The notes beneath the pieces are model-generated. The model was not told the origin of the DNA, did not search any database, and was given only the letters and a program-made list of their open reading frames with translations. Shown piece after piece: positions 23,408 to 35,800 of a stretch of DNA of 64,000 nucleotides. Within the stretch, counting starts at the first letter, position 1. Every line of letters begins with the position of its first letter. A program made the position numbers and the translations under genes. Origin of the DNA: Pisolithus tinctorius. Lineage: Eukaryota; Basidiomycota; Agaricomycetes; Boletales; Pisolithaceae. The stretch covers positions 124,001 through 188,000 of the forward strand of contig JANFAH010000053.1 in assembly GCA_024663395.1 (NCBI GenBank), given 5' to 3'.

Positions 23408-24725
23408 TCGGACGTAGGCCGAGTTCAACCGCGAAATGTTTCACCTTCGGAGACGGTAGCGCCTTCGTTAGCGTATCGGCGATCATGTCTGCGGTCGGGC
23501 AATATATGAGGCGAATTTTGCCGTTCTCTACAACCCAGCGAATGAAGTGAAAGCGGATATCTATGTGTTTGGTGCGTGCGTGATACTGATGGTCTTTGGT
23601 GAGCGCAATGGCTGATTGATTATCGGAAAACAACGTGGTTGGCTCGATGAATGGCTGAAAAAGCTCTCCAATGAGTGACCGAAGCCACAAGGCCTCCTTG
23701 GCCGTGTGTGTGGCTGCCACGTACTCACTCTCAGTCGTTGAGAGCGAGACGATTTCCTGTCTTTTAGAAGACCACGACACTGCTCCGCCGTCTATTAGAA
23801 AAGCGTACCCTGAGACCGCTCTGCGGTCTTCCGCCATACTGCCGTCTGCGTCTGTGTATCCTGTCAACGCACTTGGTGATCCTCCATACGTTAGTCGTAA
23901 GCCCTTCGTCCCGAGAAGGTACCGATAAATTCTCTTTACAGCTTCCCAATGAGCGATTCCAGGGTTTCCGGAGAAACGTGAGACGGTCGTTACGGCGTAT
24001 GAGATGTCGGGACGAGTGGCAAGGGAGGCATACATGAGCGATCCTACGGCTTCACGATAGGGTACGTGGCGCATCATAGCGAATTCGGCACCAGTTGACG
24101 GCGACTGCCCAGAATGCAGTTTGGTGCTGGGTTCCATCGGGTTCGACATGGGCTTGAGTTCGTCGAAGCCGAAACGTCGTATGATGGACTCGATGTAGGG
24201 GCGTTGGCACAGGGAGATGGTACGTTTGTCTCTGTTTCTGGTCACTTCAATGCCAAGCAGCCAGTGAAGTTCCCCAAGGTCTGTAATCTCAACGTATTTC
24301 CTGACGTTGTGCTTAAGGTCCTCTATCTCTTTTAGGGATGTTGCGGCGATGGTACAATCGTCGACATGGACGACAACGATGACAAGCTCACCGGTGGTGC
24401 GTCGTCTGAAATAGACGGCCTGGTCGACCGAGCACTGGGTAAGGCCCAGCTCGTCGACGAGGATTTCCACTAATCTTTGGTACCAGCGACGGCCGCTCTG
24501 CTTCAAACCATACAATGTCTTTTGGAGGCAACAGACTTTATTGGGGTGGTCAGTGGATTCAAAGCCTGGCGGCTGCCGCATGTAGATAACTTCGTCATCA
24601 GTGAGTGTGCTGTTCAAGTATGCGCCTTTGATATCGATCTGATGGAGTTCTAGGTTTGATCGCGCAGCCATGGCAAGGACGGTTCGAATGGACGCGAGCG
24701 TTGCTACAGGGGCGAAGGTATCGAA
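23403..24725 (-). pseudogene. Copia pol, reverse transcriptase and RNase H portion
   Basis: The downstream part of the polyprotein, out of frame with the upstream part. RT is recognisable from FAPVATLASIRTVLAMAA through LHQIDIKGAYLNS, QPPGF, LYGLKQSGRRWYQ and the catalytic HVDD (near 24360). The RNase H domain shows GYTDADGSMAEDRRAVSGY, STTESEYVA and DNQSAI, then KHIDIRFHFIR, and the frame ends RPT. The upstream frame stops after EGVDYSIPSPL; copia proteins need a DYxDTFAPV-type junction, which a single missing T in the TATT run (about 24724) would explain. Apart from that and the large insertion, the reading frame is open. Confidence 0.9.
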
Positions 24726-26752
24726 TAGTCGACGCCTTCGACTTGAGAGAAGCCTTGAGCGACGAGTCGGGCTTTGTACCGTACTACATTTCCAGCAGCG
24801 TCTTTCTTCGCGCGGAACACCCATTTGGATCCAACTATGTTGGCACCACGAGGTGCGTCAACGAGTTCCCAAGTACCTGCCGCGTGTAACGTTGCTAACT
24901 CTTCTCTTATCCCGGCCTCCCACTGCGGCCAATCTGGCCGTCGACGAGCCTCAGCTAGTGAGGTAGGCTCCAGGGCTTCGGACTCGGCAGTGACTTCGTT
25001 CATGGCCATAGCGAGGTCGATATTGCAAAGGGCGTCGTCAGGATCGTCTACAATGGATGCGAGCAAGGCTGCGGCTCTGTCCTCCCCCTCAAGCATGGTG
25101 GGATCGGCTTCGTCTTCGACTGTAGTGGGGAGCTGGACTCCTTTTGGTATATTTGGTGTACTGCGACTGTTAGTGCTGCCTTTACCGGCGAGGATATCAG
25201 CAAGTCGTTGACTAGGCTTTCGAATGCGCTTTGCAGTGGGTGGGTCGGCTGGAAGAGATGGGGGTATGGGGTGGTCTGGAGCGATGGGTTCTGGAGCGAC
25301 GGGTGAGAGCAATGGGTTCGCGTTGGTCACTGCGACGGGAGCTGGAGGAGTTAGCATCGCGTTTGGTAAGTACCCTTCTTCCTCCCCCTCGCGAGGTAAC
25401 GACTCAGCGGAGGAGGGGTCCCAATATACGTTTCTTTCAATTGTAACCGACTTCTTTTCAGGCCAGTACACTCGGCAGCCGTTGGGGCTGTTATCGTCGA
25501 TTCCAACCCAACGACCCTCGACAACACGCCCTCCCAGTTTGGTTCCTCCCTCAGTACGCACCCATACGCGCGAGCCCCATGTGCGTACCCGACTAAGGTC
25601 GGGTTTCTGTCCTGTAGCGGCTTCGAGAGGGGTTCCACCCTCGAGCGCTTTCGTGGGTGTCCGATTTTTCAACCAGACAGCATGACGAACGGCTTCGCCC
25701 CATAGGGCGCGTGGTAAGCCACTCTCGTGCAGCATGGCTCTGACCTTTTCCAGCAAGGTACGATTGAGGCGTTCAGCGACGCCGTTGTGTTGTGGGGTGT
25801 CATGAACGGTGAGTTTTTGCTTCGTGCCGCTTTCCTTGAGATGCATGACGAATTCTTTTCCCAGATATTCACCTCCGCGGTCGGAGTGCAAGACTTTGAT
25901 GACAGCGTTGTGTTGGGTGCGACACCAGGCCTCGAAGTCCTTGTAAGCCATGAAGGCTTCGCTTTTCTGGCGAAGGAGGTGGATGTACGTGAGGCGAGTC
26001 TTATCGTCTGTAAAGGTAATGTAGTAACGCCTTCCTCCGAGTGTCTCAACAGGAGCTGGTCCCCATACGTCAGTGTGGACCTCAGCAGCGAACTCCGTGG
26101 CGCGTTCGCCAGCGCGCTCCTTGGCGACGGGTTTTCTAGTGGCCTTTGCATAGACACAGGCTTCGCAGAAAGTAGGTTCATCCTTTGACAGGTCGAATTT
26201 TAAACCTGACATGAGCCCGTTTTCAGCCAGGCGACGAGCGACAGTAGGTGAAATATGTCCCATCCTGCGATGGAGTTCCATGACGGTGACGGTCTCGACC
26301 GCCGCACTTGTTCCGTCATGCACGCCATCGTGGATGACTCGGTAGAGACCTGCTTGGGTCTTTGGTATGCACCCGATAACGTCGTCGTCGGGACTGCAGA
26401 TGGTACAGGTTCTGTCAGCGAAAGTAACGGAATATCCTAACTGATCAAGACGTCCGACGGACACCAGGGTGTAACCCACCACGGGAGAATATAAGACTTC
26501 GGTGAGTCTTAACTTGGTTACATCACATCCGTTTGGGACCTCGATAATTAAATCGCCAATTGCGGTTGCATTAAAAGATTGTTTGTTAGCGGCCACGAAC
26601 GTTTTGGGCGGGATGTCAGTTAGGGACAGGAAGCGATCCTTGTATGGAGAGATGTGCCGCGTGGAGCCGGAGTCATAGAGTTCTACGGTGGTCGCGCTGA
26701 CTGGCCCATCATGTACAAGATTGACCAGATTGGGTGATAGGTAGTCTCCATC
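24704..26752 (-). pseudogene. Copia pol, protease and integrase portion
   Basis: Starts at the right edge of the nested transposon. The protease active site is YDSGSTRHISP, about 30 codons in. The integrase zinc site follows (H-x-x-x-H in ELHRRMGHI, then CEACVYAK). The integrase core has HTDVWGP, LHSDRGGEY and GVAERLNR, the D-D-E triad. A Pro-rich linker precedes the RT start (WEAGIREELATLHAAGTWEL, WVFRAKKD, RLVAQGFSQ). The frame ends early because of the RT frameshift. Codons GAT GGA GA at its left edge coincide with the 8-bp duplication shared with the gag part. Confidence 0.9.
26745..26752. repeat. KDZ-element target duplication, left
   Basis: TCTCCATC (GATGGAGA on the copia strand). The other copy is at 45208-45215; extending both by one base gives a 9-bp match. 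Both copies are read in the same copia frame (GAT GGA GA-), so a single copy would give a continuous gag-pol frame. Confidence 0.85.
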
Positions 26753-27031
26753 ACATAGTGTAGTCACACTTAGTCACAACACATGGGCAGCCTGTGCGCC
26801 AAAACACCAACACTTATATAGACCCCAAGATGGGCCTGCCTAAATAGATCAGCCGGTACACATGGACAGGCCCGAGGGACTAAAGTGAGAGCAACATATG
26901 TATGGGCCCATAAGTGCATTACCACAACATATGGGAGGGCCCGTGGTGGGTAAGGATGTTGAAACATTTAGACAGGCCCGTGACCAATTAAGTATACTGA
27001 GCTGCTGTAAGACATGGACGGGCCCGTCCTA
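26753..27031 (+). repeat. KDZ-element left terminal inverted repeat
   Basis: About 270 bp matching the reverse complement of 44932-45207. The match starts at TTAGTCACAAC and includes an identical ACACTTATATAGACCCC (a TATA-like box facing inward), then GTGAGAGCAACATATGTA and ACATATGGGAGGGCC. Most differences are transitions. Confidence 0.88.
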
Positions 27032-29430
27032 GTAGGTTACACCCCTGTCGCAACATCAAGGCGGGCCCGCCTATCATAACATGGAGAGGGTCACAATATA
27101 AGGACGGGCCCGTCTATGATTAGAATACAAAGTTGGCAACATATGGATGGGCCCAGGAGTAATATCATTTACGGTGTCGCGACATAAAGACGGGCCCGTC
27201 CACAGTAAGATGTACCTCTGACGAAACATAAAGACGGGCCCGTCAGTAATCTCATGTATAGCATCACAACATATGGACGGGCCCTTCAGTAGTATTATTT
27301 ATATCGTCACAACATATGGGCAGGCCCGGCCCCAGTAAGATGTACCCTGTCGAAACATATAGACGGGCCCGTCACTAGTATCATTTAATAGAGTCACAAT
27401 ATATGGACGGGCCCATCAGTAATCTCAGGTATAGCATCACAACATATGGACGGGCCCTTCAGTAATATTATTTATATTGTCACAACTTATGGACGGGCCC
27501 GTCAGTAATCTCATGTATAGCATCACGACATATGGACGGGCCCATCACTAGTATCATTTAATAGAGTCACAATATATGGATGGGCCCATCAGTAATCTCA
27601 GGTATAGCATCACAACATATGGACGGGCCCTTCAGTAATATTATTTATATTGTCACAACTTATGGACGGGCCCGTCAGTAATCTCATGTATAGCATCATG
27701 ACATATGGACGGGCCCATCACTAGTATCATTTAATAGAGTCACAATATATGGACGGGCCCGTCAGTAATCTCAGGTATAGCATCACAACATATGGACGGG
27801 CCCTTCAGTAGTATTATTTATATCATCACAACATATGGGCGGGCCCGGCTCCAGTAACATGTACCCTCTCGAAACATAAAGGCGGGCCCGTCACTAATAT
27901 CATTTAATAGAGTCACAACATATGGAAGGGCCCGTCCACAGTAAGATGTACCTCTAACGAAACATAAAGACGGGCCCGTCAGTAATCTCACGTATAGCAT
28001 CATAACATATGGACGGGCCCTTCAGTAGTATCATGTATATCGTCACAACAAATGGACAGGCCCAGCCCCAGTAAGATGTACCCTGTCGAATCATAAAGAC
28101 GGGCCCGTCACTAATATCATTTAATAGAGTCACAACATATGGATGGGCCCTTCAGTAGTATTATTTATATTGTCACAGCATATGGACGGGCCCGTCCACA
28201 GTAAGATGTACCTCTGACGAAACATATGGACGGGCCCTTCAGTAGTATTATTTATATTGTCACAGCATATGGACGGGCCCGTCCACAGTAAGATGTACCT
28301 CTGACGAAACATATGGACGGGCCCTTCAGTAGTATTATTTATATCGTCACAACATATGGGCGGCCCGGCCCCAGTACGATATACCCTGTCGAAACATAAA
28401 GACGGGCCCGTCACTAGTATCATTCAATAGAGTCACAACATATGGACGGGCCCTTCAGTAGTAATATTTATATCGTCACAACATATGGGCGGGCCCGGCC
28501 CCAGTACGATGTACCCTGTCGAAACATAAAGACAGGCCCATCACTAGTATCATTCAATAGAGTCACAACATATGGACGGGCCCTTCAGTAGTATTATTTA
28601 TATCGTCACAACATATGGGCGGGCCCGGCCCCAGTAGGTGTACCCTGTCGAAACATAAAGACGGGCCCGTCACTAGTATCATTCAATAGAGTCACAACAT
28701 ATGGACGGGCCCTTCAGTAATATTATTTATATTTTCACAACATATGGACGGGCCCGTCAGTAATCTCATGTATAGCATCGCAACATATGGACGGGCCCTT
28801 CAGTAGTACCATGTATATCGTCACAACAAATGGACGGGCCAGGCCCCAGTAAGATGTACCCTGTCGAAACATAAAGGCGGGCCCGTCACTAATATCATTT
28901 AATAGAGCCACAATATATGGACGGGCCCTTCAGTAGTATTATTTATATTGTCACAGCATATGGACGGGCCCGTCCGCAGTAAGATGTACCCCCGACGCAA
29001 CATAAAGACGGGCCTTCAGTAGTATCGTGTACATCGTCACAACAAATGGACGGGCCCATCTAGCAAGATGCACCCCTGTCACAACATAAGGACAAGCCCG
29101 TGTATGGTATTCTTAGGCAGCAGAAAGGGAGATCCAAGCTATCGACATAAGGACGGCCCGTGTAAGGCATTCTCAGGCAGCAGAAAGGGAGATCAAAGGG
29201 ATCTACATAAGGACGGGCCCAACCATGGTATTCTCAGGAAGAAGATAAGGGAAAACAAAAACCAGCGTTACAACATAAGACGGGCCGATCCGTCTATTGC
29301 AGGATTACAAACCCTCGGCACCGTATAAGATGGGCCAATCCATCATATCATAGATACTCACCGTAAATGGACGGGCCTATCCATATTGGGTTATCCCCCT
29401 GTCACAATATAAGACAGGCCCAGGAAGACA
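27032..29430 (+). repeat. Left subterminal array of GGGCCC palindrome units
   Basis: About 2.4 kb of degenerate tandem units of 43-46 bp, each centred on GACGGGCCCGTC or a variant (GATGGGCCCATC, AAGGGCCC). Two spacer types tend to alternate, one ending GTCACAACATATGG and one ending CGAAACATAAAG, giving a higher-order period near 87 bp. The GTCACAACAYATGG segment equals the tip of the terminal inverted repeat. The last 350 bp toward the interior (29070-29430) switch to a diverged unit with AGGCAGCAGAAAGGGAGATC. Open frames crossing this array are by-products of the repeat. Confidence 0.92.
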
Positions 29431-29840
29431 AGAAATGAAGAAAGTGGAACCTCTCGCACTATAGAGTATCTGAATTTCCCACTATAAATTGTGTTTCACG
29501 TTGGACGATTTGCCTATTCAGTTGGAATCTCAGGCGCTGGTCTATGTAGCTGCGAGGCAGGACTCCGCCATTGGAGCAGACGGGAAACACGCAAAACAAA
29601 CGGCAATGCTATTCCAGAACAACGCATAATATTTTTATCTGAGCCTCTGCTTCATATATGCATTCAGGATTATTGACTTGTACCGGTATTGCCGTCATGC
29701 CGTGGGAATCATTCATAGGCGGGATAAAAAATGCACATCTGCGTATCTCGTCGTCCGTCTTTAACTTCTGACTCTTCCAGTCTCCAATCACCGTCACCAC
29801 TCTCACCGTCGAACTACTCCATCGTCTCATCTTCAGAAAC
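29431..29840 (+). promoter_or_regulatory. 5' flank of the Zn2Cys6 gene
   Basis: About 410 bp between the array and the ATG, AT-richer near 29620-29680, with a pyrimidine-rich stretch (CTCTTCCAGTCTCCAATCACC, split here by the source spacing) shortly before the start. No TATA box is obvious. The array itself could act as an upstream regulatory region. Confidence 0.3.
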
Positions 29841-31578
29841 ATGTCGTCGTCGTCGTCTAGCAAGTTCTTCAAGAAATCGCCTGAGCTCGATGCTGCGGCC
29901 AACCGCATACTTCAAATTTACTTCAAGGATATTGCAGAAAGCAGCAAGCTGGGAAAGGCGGACAAGATTGCGAAGTGGAAAGGTGCCATCAAGGCGATAA
30001 ATGATGAACTAGTGCGTCATAGCCTCATCACATTTTTTCACTGACTGATGTATTCAGGACGCTGTACGCGACCTCATCGCTAGGACAGATGAGATTCCGA
30101 TGACCCTCATCGGCGTCGACACGTTCTTAAAGTGGCATGAAGACCTCGGCTCGATCGACCACCCATGGCCTGAGTGGAAGACCGCCCTATCCCCTTCCAA
30201 AACCGACGTCGCCAACCACAAGTGGCTCGACATCGTCGAGCGTCGATACGACTACCACCGGTTGGGCCTCCCTATGCCCCGTGTTGTGCCAACACCGACA
30301 CCACCCGCTCAAGAGACCGAAATGCCTAAGAGCGACAAAGGAAAGCGGAAAGCGACCGAGGCAGAGTTGGAGCAAATGATGGCGGAGAGCTCGCACAGGA
30401 TGGAGGTGGATGATGAGGGTGAAGACGAGGTGCCAGAAAAGGAGGACGAGGAGGAAGAACCAGCGCGAGGCAGGCAGAAGCGCAAAGCTGCCGCAAAAAC
30501 GACGTCCCATCGATCCAGAGGTCGATCCTGCTCTAGGAAGGCAACAGTGGAAACCGACGATGAAGACGACGTTCCCGCTCAAGGCCAATCGAAACGTAAG
30601 CCTCGTCCACCGTCGGACGGACTATATGGTCGCGCTGCCCTAGCTGCCAGAAGGACGCCTTCCCCCGACCCCCATTCCTGCGAGTTGTGCCGCAGACGCA
30701 AGGTCCGATGCGACAGGAACCCCAGGAAGTCCTGCTTCCCATGCGACAGTCGCAAGATTTGATGTAGCCATGCCAAAGGCGGGATTGCCGCTCCAACTCG
30801 ACGGAATCCATCGCGAGCCAGGGGAAAAAAGCGAGCTCGAAGTCTGTCCCCGACGATGGAGACCGAAGAATCCCAAAGCCCAAAGGAACGTCCCCAAAAG
30901 CGACACGTTTCGATGGCTTTCAAAGCCATCAACGCTGGGGTTGGGCCCTCCAACCAGGGAGAGACGATCCCCGAGGGATCTTCACTCAGTATGTTCTCAA
31001 TTTCATGTATCTATGCTGACTCAATATTTATTCAGAGATTCGTATTCCTGCATTCAAACGCAGGGATTCCCGCCCAATCCCAGCTGCTGTACGAGTGGAT
31101 TCGATCGTCGAGGCTGGCCCATCCGTTGCGCAGGTGGTAGAGGAATCTACAGTAGCAGGTACATTTAATCACTCCACATTTATGATAATTATCGTGGTTA
31201 ATCCTTGTATTCAAAGCAGACACCCGCCCATCGACAGCTGCAGCACCCGCCCAACTCACAGCTGCTGCAACTCCCAGCGCACCGTCACCCATCTGTGCCC
31301 CAATCGCCGAGGTGTCGCAAACGTCCAACACATTCGAAGAGCGAATCGAAGATCTGGAACGTCGACTCCGCAATGCTGAGGCCCACCGCCAATATTACGA
31401 GGACCGAATGTATGATTTCCAAATACAACAAGACGAAACCATGCAGACGCTGGACAGGATGGCTCACGAGCTGGAGGCTCTGCGTATTCGGGTATATGGA
31501 CGACCATTGGGTGACGATCTCATCGATCTCTTTGGGCCTCTGGCAGATGAGACAAGGGCGGATAGGACAGCAGGGTGA
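29841..31578 (+). pseudogene. Zn2Cys6 (fungal binuclear cluster) protein, TGA inside the cluster
   Basis: Exon 1 (29841 to about 30011) encodes a Ser-rich start and a helical region (RILQIYFKDIAESSKLGKAD). After a 46-nt intron come TLIGVDTFLKWHEDLGSID and LDIVERRYDYHRLGLPMP, a charged, Lys/Glu-rich linker with nuclear-localisation-like KRK stretches, and then the cluster: CELCRRRKVRC, x7, CFPC. The spacing predicts a sixth cysteine six codons later. TGT is there, but the codon before it is TGA (30760-30762). The frame stays open beyond it for about 75 codons, then continues through two introns into a coiled coil (FEERIEDLERRLRNAEAH) and a stop at 31576-31578. One CGA-to-TGA change would explain the break. 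An intact relative would be a DNA-binding regulator of CGG/CCG sites. Confidence 0.75.
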
Positions 31579-32894
31579 ACGAGGCCGTCTATCATTTTAC
31601 TCCTCCACAGTACATACGATGTCATTTTATATTTCTGTTTTAATTGACCACTCCTGCTGCATCGTATATTCAACCTTTATTTAAGAGTGAGAAAAAGACA
31701 ATAATGGCTAGACAGCCATCAGAATTGCGAAGGATAATCTCATTCTACTAAAACAACCGCTGATGTATCCCGATAGGCGGAAGCTTAGCAAATGCATGGC
31801 TTTGCGATATAGCATAGTTAACATGAAACTTATAAAATGAGACAGGGGGATGGTCTCATTCTGCTAAAACCGGAGTCGATGGAGCCTGATAGACAGAACC
31901 CGAATGCGCAGGCTATGCTATTTGCAGCGTTCACTTGGGATTTACAAAACACGATAATGGCTAATAATAGGATAACAATGCAAAGAAAGATGTCAGCCTG
32001 TGAAAACAGCATTCCGTGGATCCCGATAGAAACATCTGAGTCTGCTAAGACGGCCGCTGATGAATCCCAATAGACGGACACCTAGCGAACGAGCGGCTAT
32101 GCTATTTACAGCGTTCACTTGGGAGTTACAAAACAAGATAACGGCTAATAATAGGATGACAATGCAAAGGAAGATGTCAGCCTGCGAAAACAGCATTCCG
32201 CGGATCCCGATAGACGGAACCCTTCCAAATGAGCGGCCCTGCGCAATATGCAAGGCTGATATGGACTGTCTCGACCTGCTAACATGGCATTTGATGGATC
32301 CTGATAGACGGAACCCTTCAAAGTGAGCGGACTGTGTGAGATACAAGGCTGAGAGAAATTGGTCATCGGATGCAAATGCAAAGCAATATTCTCATTGCGC
32401 TAACGTAGGATCCAAGGTATGCCCACAGGTGGGACATGTGCAAACGAGCGGAGTGTGAGATTTGCAAGGTTCAATTCGGGGAAAAAGTTGCATTCTGCTA
32501 TTGCAGGAGCCAATGTATTTCGATAGGCGGAAGCTTGGCAAATGAGCGGATAAATATTTCTCAGGAGACGGAAATACAACCAAGGGCATTCAGCCAGTCA
32601 CTAGTGCCCAATTCACCCTCTGCAGTGAGCAATAAATATTCTGTTTCCCAACAATGGTTTGTTGCCGTTCATCTCAGCCCGCGGACGCATGAGCCTTTCA
32701 TGACAGACGATATACATACTCATGTCATACCAGACATATCCACAATGGAAATAAAACATGCGAAAGGTGAATAAATGGGCTAGCTTGCCACTGGACGTCT
32801 CCTGTGAAGTACCCGCTGACCTGCCCATCAGCTACAGGGCGGAATGCAAGGGTGGGGGACGGAAACTGCAGGTTCACATTGAGCTAACATTTAA
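31579..32894. repeat. Degenerate tandem repeats (about 184-bp period) and gene-free DNA
   Basis: Two clear copies start at GCTATGCTATTT (31912 and 32096). They share GCGTTCACTTGGGA, CTAATAATAGGAT and AGATGTCAGCCTG and end at ATCCCGATAGA. Shorter echoes containing GATAGRCGGAA occur at about 31770, 32300 and 32520. The rest, up to the 3' end of the transposase gene, has no gene I can support. The repeats are not related to the GGGCCC arrays. Confidence 0.65.
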
Positions 32895-35800
32895 CTACAA
32901 ATCTTTCTCCAGGACAAACTGAATATCAGTCGCATTCATGGCCTGCCATTTGCATTCGGCATGCTCGGCCAACCTCGAATACATCATCCCCTGCCTCACT
33001 GCATAACACCGCACCCCAGGAGCTCCAATAGCGCTGCTTCCCATCTGTATCTTCTGCCATTCTTTTGCTCGAAATCTGAAGAAACTTATAGCCCATTTAA
33101 ATTCTGATATTACGAGCTCTTCCTCTTCTTCCCAACGATCTTTGACGGATTTTGCTCGCAGCCAATGAATGCGAATAAACTAATTGAAGAAAGTTCATCA
33201 ACCTTAAAGCACTGTTGAACAGTAAGGTCAACATACATTCAGACATCCAACTCTTTGATTCTGTGTCCCATGGGACGTCGATCGACCAAAACCATGGAAG
33301 ATGGGTTCCGCGGTGCTCCTGTGCATTTTGGGAGAAGGCCGCTGTCTGCACAGCCAGGTCTTCTTTATGAAGCTCTTGATAATGTCCTAAGATATCTGCA
33401 CCTGCGCCAAGTGCAACCATGGCATCTCTGCATCGATTATAAATCGTGGCCTGTTTTTTTACTGAGACATTGATAGCGCGGATCATATCCCAGGCCCGAG
33501 TTTTCGTAGAATAGCTCTTAGCTATGCGCACCACCCCCCGAAAGACAGCTGCCTTGTCTGCCAACGTAAGACGGAGGCCATGTAGCGCATCATTAGCTTG
33601 ACCTGTGCGAAGCTTCAGCTCCATTTCTGCAAGATTTTGAAGCCCTCGAGCTCGACATGCGTCAATGCCAAGAGCGGATGGAAGCGGCAATTTGTCCTGC
33701 AGTCCTGCCAGGGTTCCGTCTGAGGCGGGCAACTCATCCCCCACATCGTCCAGCCAACCATCATCCAAAGCATAATCCTGCTCGGAATTTTCGTCAAGAA
33801 ACGCAGTCGGCTGTATGGATTCGCTGGTGGAAGTGTTGGAGCCCGCTTCAAGGTGCAGCTTCAAGTAAATTGCGGCATCCGTGATAAAACCCGATTGTTC
33901 AGATGAAATGCGATCAGCACGGCGTGCCATAGCCAATTTTTTCAATTCCGATGCCCGTTCCCCAACGTCCTTTCTGTCCATGTGAAGTGAGGTTATGGCC
34001 TCTTCTAAGCGTAAACCGTGCGCTAGCCAACTAGCCGCTCCATGTAGGCTTCCGCTGGGTCTTGGTTCCTCCAATAATGCTAGTTCGATGGCACGCACTG
34101 TTGGTGCTTCTCGTGATATGTAAGTATTTTGCGTTTATCCAAAAAGGCGGACACCATACCTGCCCTTAATTGAACTTCGAAGATGTCCATGGCAGATGGG
34201 TCGTCGACGCGATCTTGCAGTGCACGAATCTCTTGCATTCGCCAGCTGTCTTGCTGCTCTGCAGTCAAGGCTTCATCTAGCTTTATATATGCCTGCCTTG
34301 CCAATGGCGCTGCTGCTCGAGCCGCTTTGAGCTTCCGCGATAGGCTATCCGCTTAATCTTGGATGTCAGAGAGTGCACTGCAAGTGGATCCTCAGACTAA
34401 CCAATCCAAATCATCTTCATGAAGTTGGAATCATTCATCTGGAAATCCAGCAGTTCTTGGCGATGTGGTGAGGTCATCCCGCATGCAGATGTGGATGCCA
34501 CATTAAGGACGGACCACAACGTTTCAATGATTTCTCCGTCTACCCATCCGGCCCCCTTGATGAACAGCGGGGCATACCATGCATAACATTCCTTCTTGTG
34601 CCCATGCACATGCCATATGCCGATTCCAGGGATAATCCGAAGCGACGACGGGATATCAATCAACTCACTTCGACCCACACGCTTCCGCAGATTCGTCATG
34701 TAGGAGCAGTTAATGTCGTAGAAGCAAACCACTTGTTTGATCCCTTCCATATTGTATCCCAACGCATTTGCCAAAGAGTAGTCCATGTTCAACTGTCTGC
34801 AGCGCCATCAGCGGGTGTCAAAATCGACGATTCAACCTCATACCTTTCTCCTTTTTGGAAATCAACAACACAATGCGGATAAAAGCATCCGTGCCGTGCG
34901 CATGCAGTCGCCCCAATTCCGGTCGCATGAAGCTTTCCTCGGGCTGCATTTGCCTGACTGATAGCTCTGTGGTTGTTGCAGGTGGATTTCTGTGCCTGAG
35001 CTCAGATCAAGTTTTGCATGGGTTGAATTAATTCATACCTCCGCGATATGTGGAGTGGCCTTCAAATAGTCTGCGTATTGTGGATTGGTCACCATATAAC
35101 CTAGTCCGTCCATCAACCGCACTTGATCTTCGGATTTCCGCTCATGCATGTGTTCCGCTTTAAAGTTTCCGTCCATTACTACTGTGCGGGTGAACCGCCA
35201 GCTGGAGAAGGTCAGCATATGAGGATTGCAGTATTGGAGCAGCTTACTGGTCCAAATCCTCATTGGTATCAACATTTATTCCAGGCTGGGGGCATGCTGC
35301 GCAAAATAATGCCAGTCCGCCTTTCTCTGCTGACCTGGTTGTCCCGTGGAATCCATTCCATTTAAGCAGCTTGAGGTATCGCCATTTCCGCGCAACCCGT
35401 AGAAGCTCACGGTATCTATCCTGATTGACCCTTCAGATATTCCAACACTTGGAACCAAAATACCAAATCTTACTGGAACGAGGTGTGGAAACACACTGGA
35501 TGTGATCCGACGCAACTTGCTGTAATAGTTCATACCGGACGTTCCACATTCCAGGTTGTCCCTCAGGAAGTCATCCAGAACCGCGAATGTGAATGCGGTG
35601 CTTGGCTTCTCGAACGTTGAGGGAAATAGTTTGGCTCTGAGTAACTGTATGTATCGGGCTTCTGCAGTCTTGCATTCACACCAATTCACTACAATGAAAT
35701 GAACACCTGTGACATCCACGACGGTGAGATATCTTGACCATGCTGGAGGACGGAGGTGCTTTGGGTTTTCTTCGATATCTTCCACATCTTCCACTCTTGA

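Noticed and set aside
27032..29430. CRISPR-like regular repeats
   Set aside because: Unit spacers are themselves similar and alternate between two types, the context is a eukaryotic transposon end, and there are no cas genes. These are tandem subterminal repeats.
31830..32381. Several 78-117-codon frames on both strands
   Set aside because: They are generated by the 184-bp tandem repeat and repeat the same peptide in different frames.
35676..35794. Suspected frameshift in the KDZ transposase where three frames overlap
   Set aside because: A 50-nt phase-0 intron (GTGAGA..CCACAG) and an 81-nt phase-1 intron (GTGAAC..CTCCAG) join the family-consistent segments in frame, so no lesion is needed.
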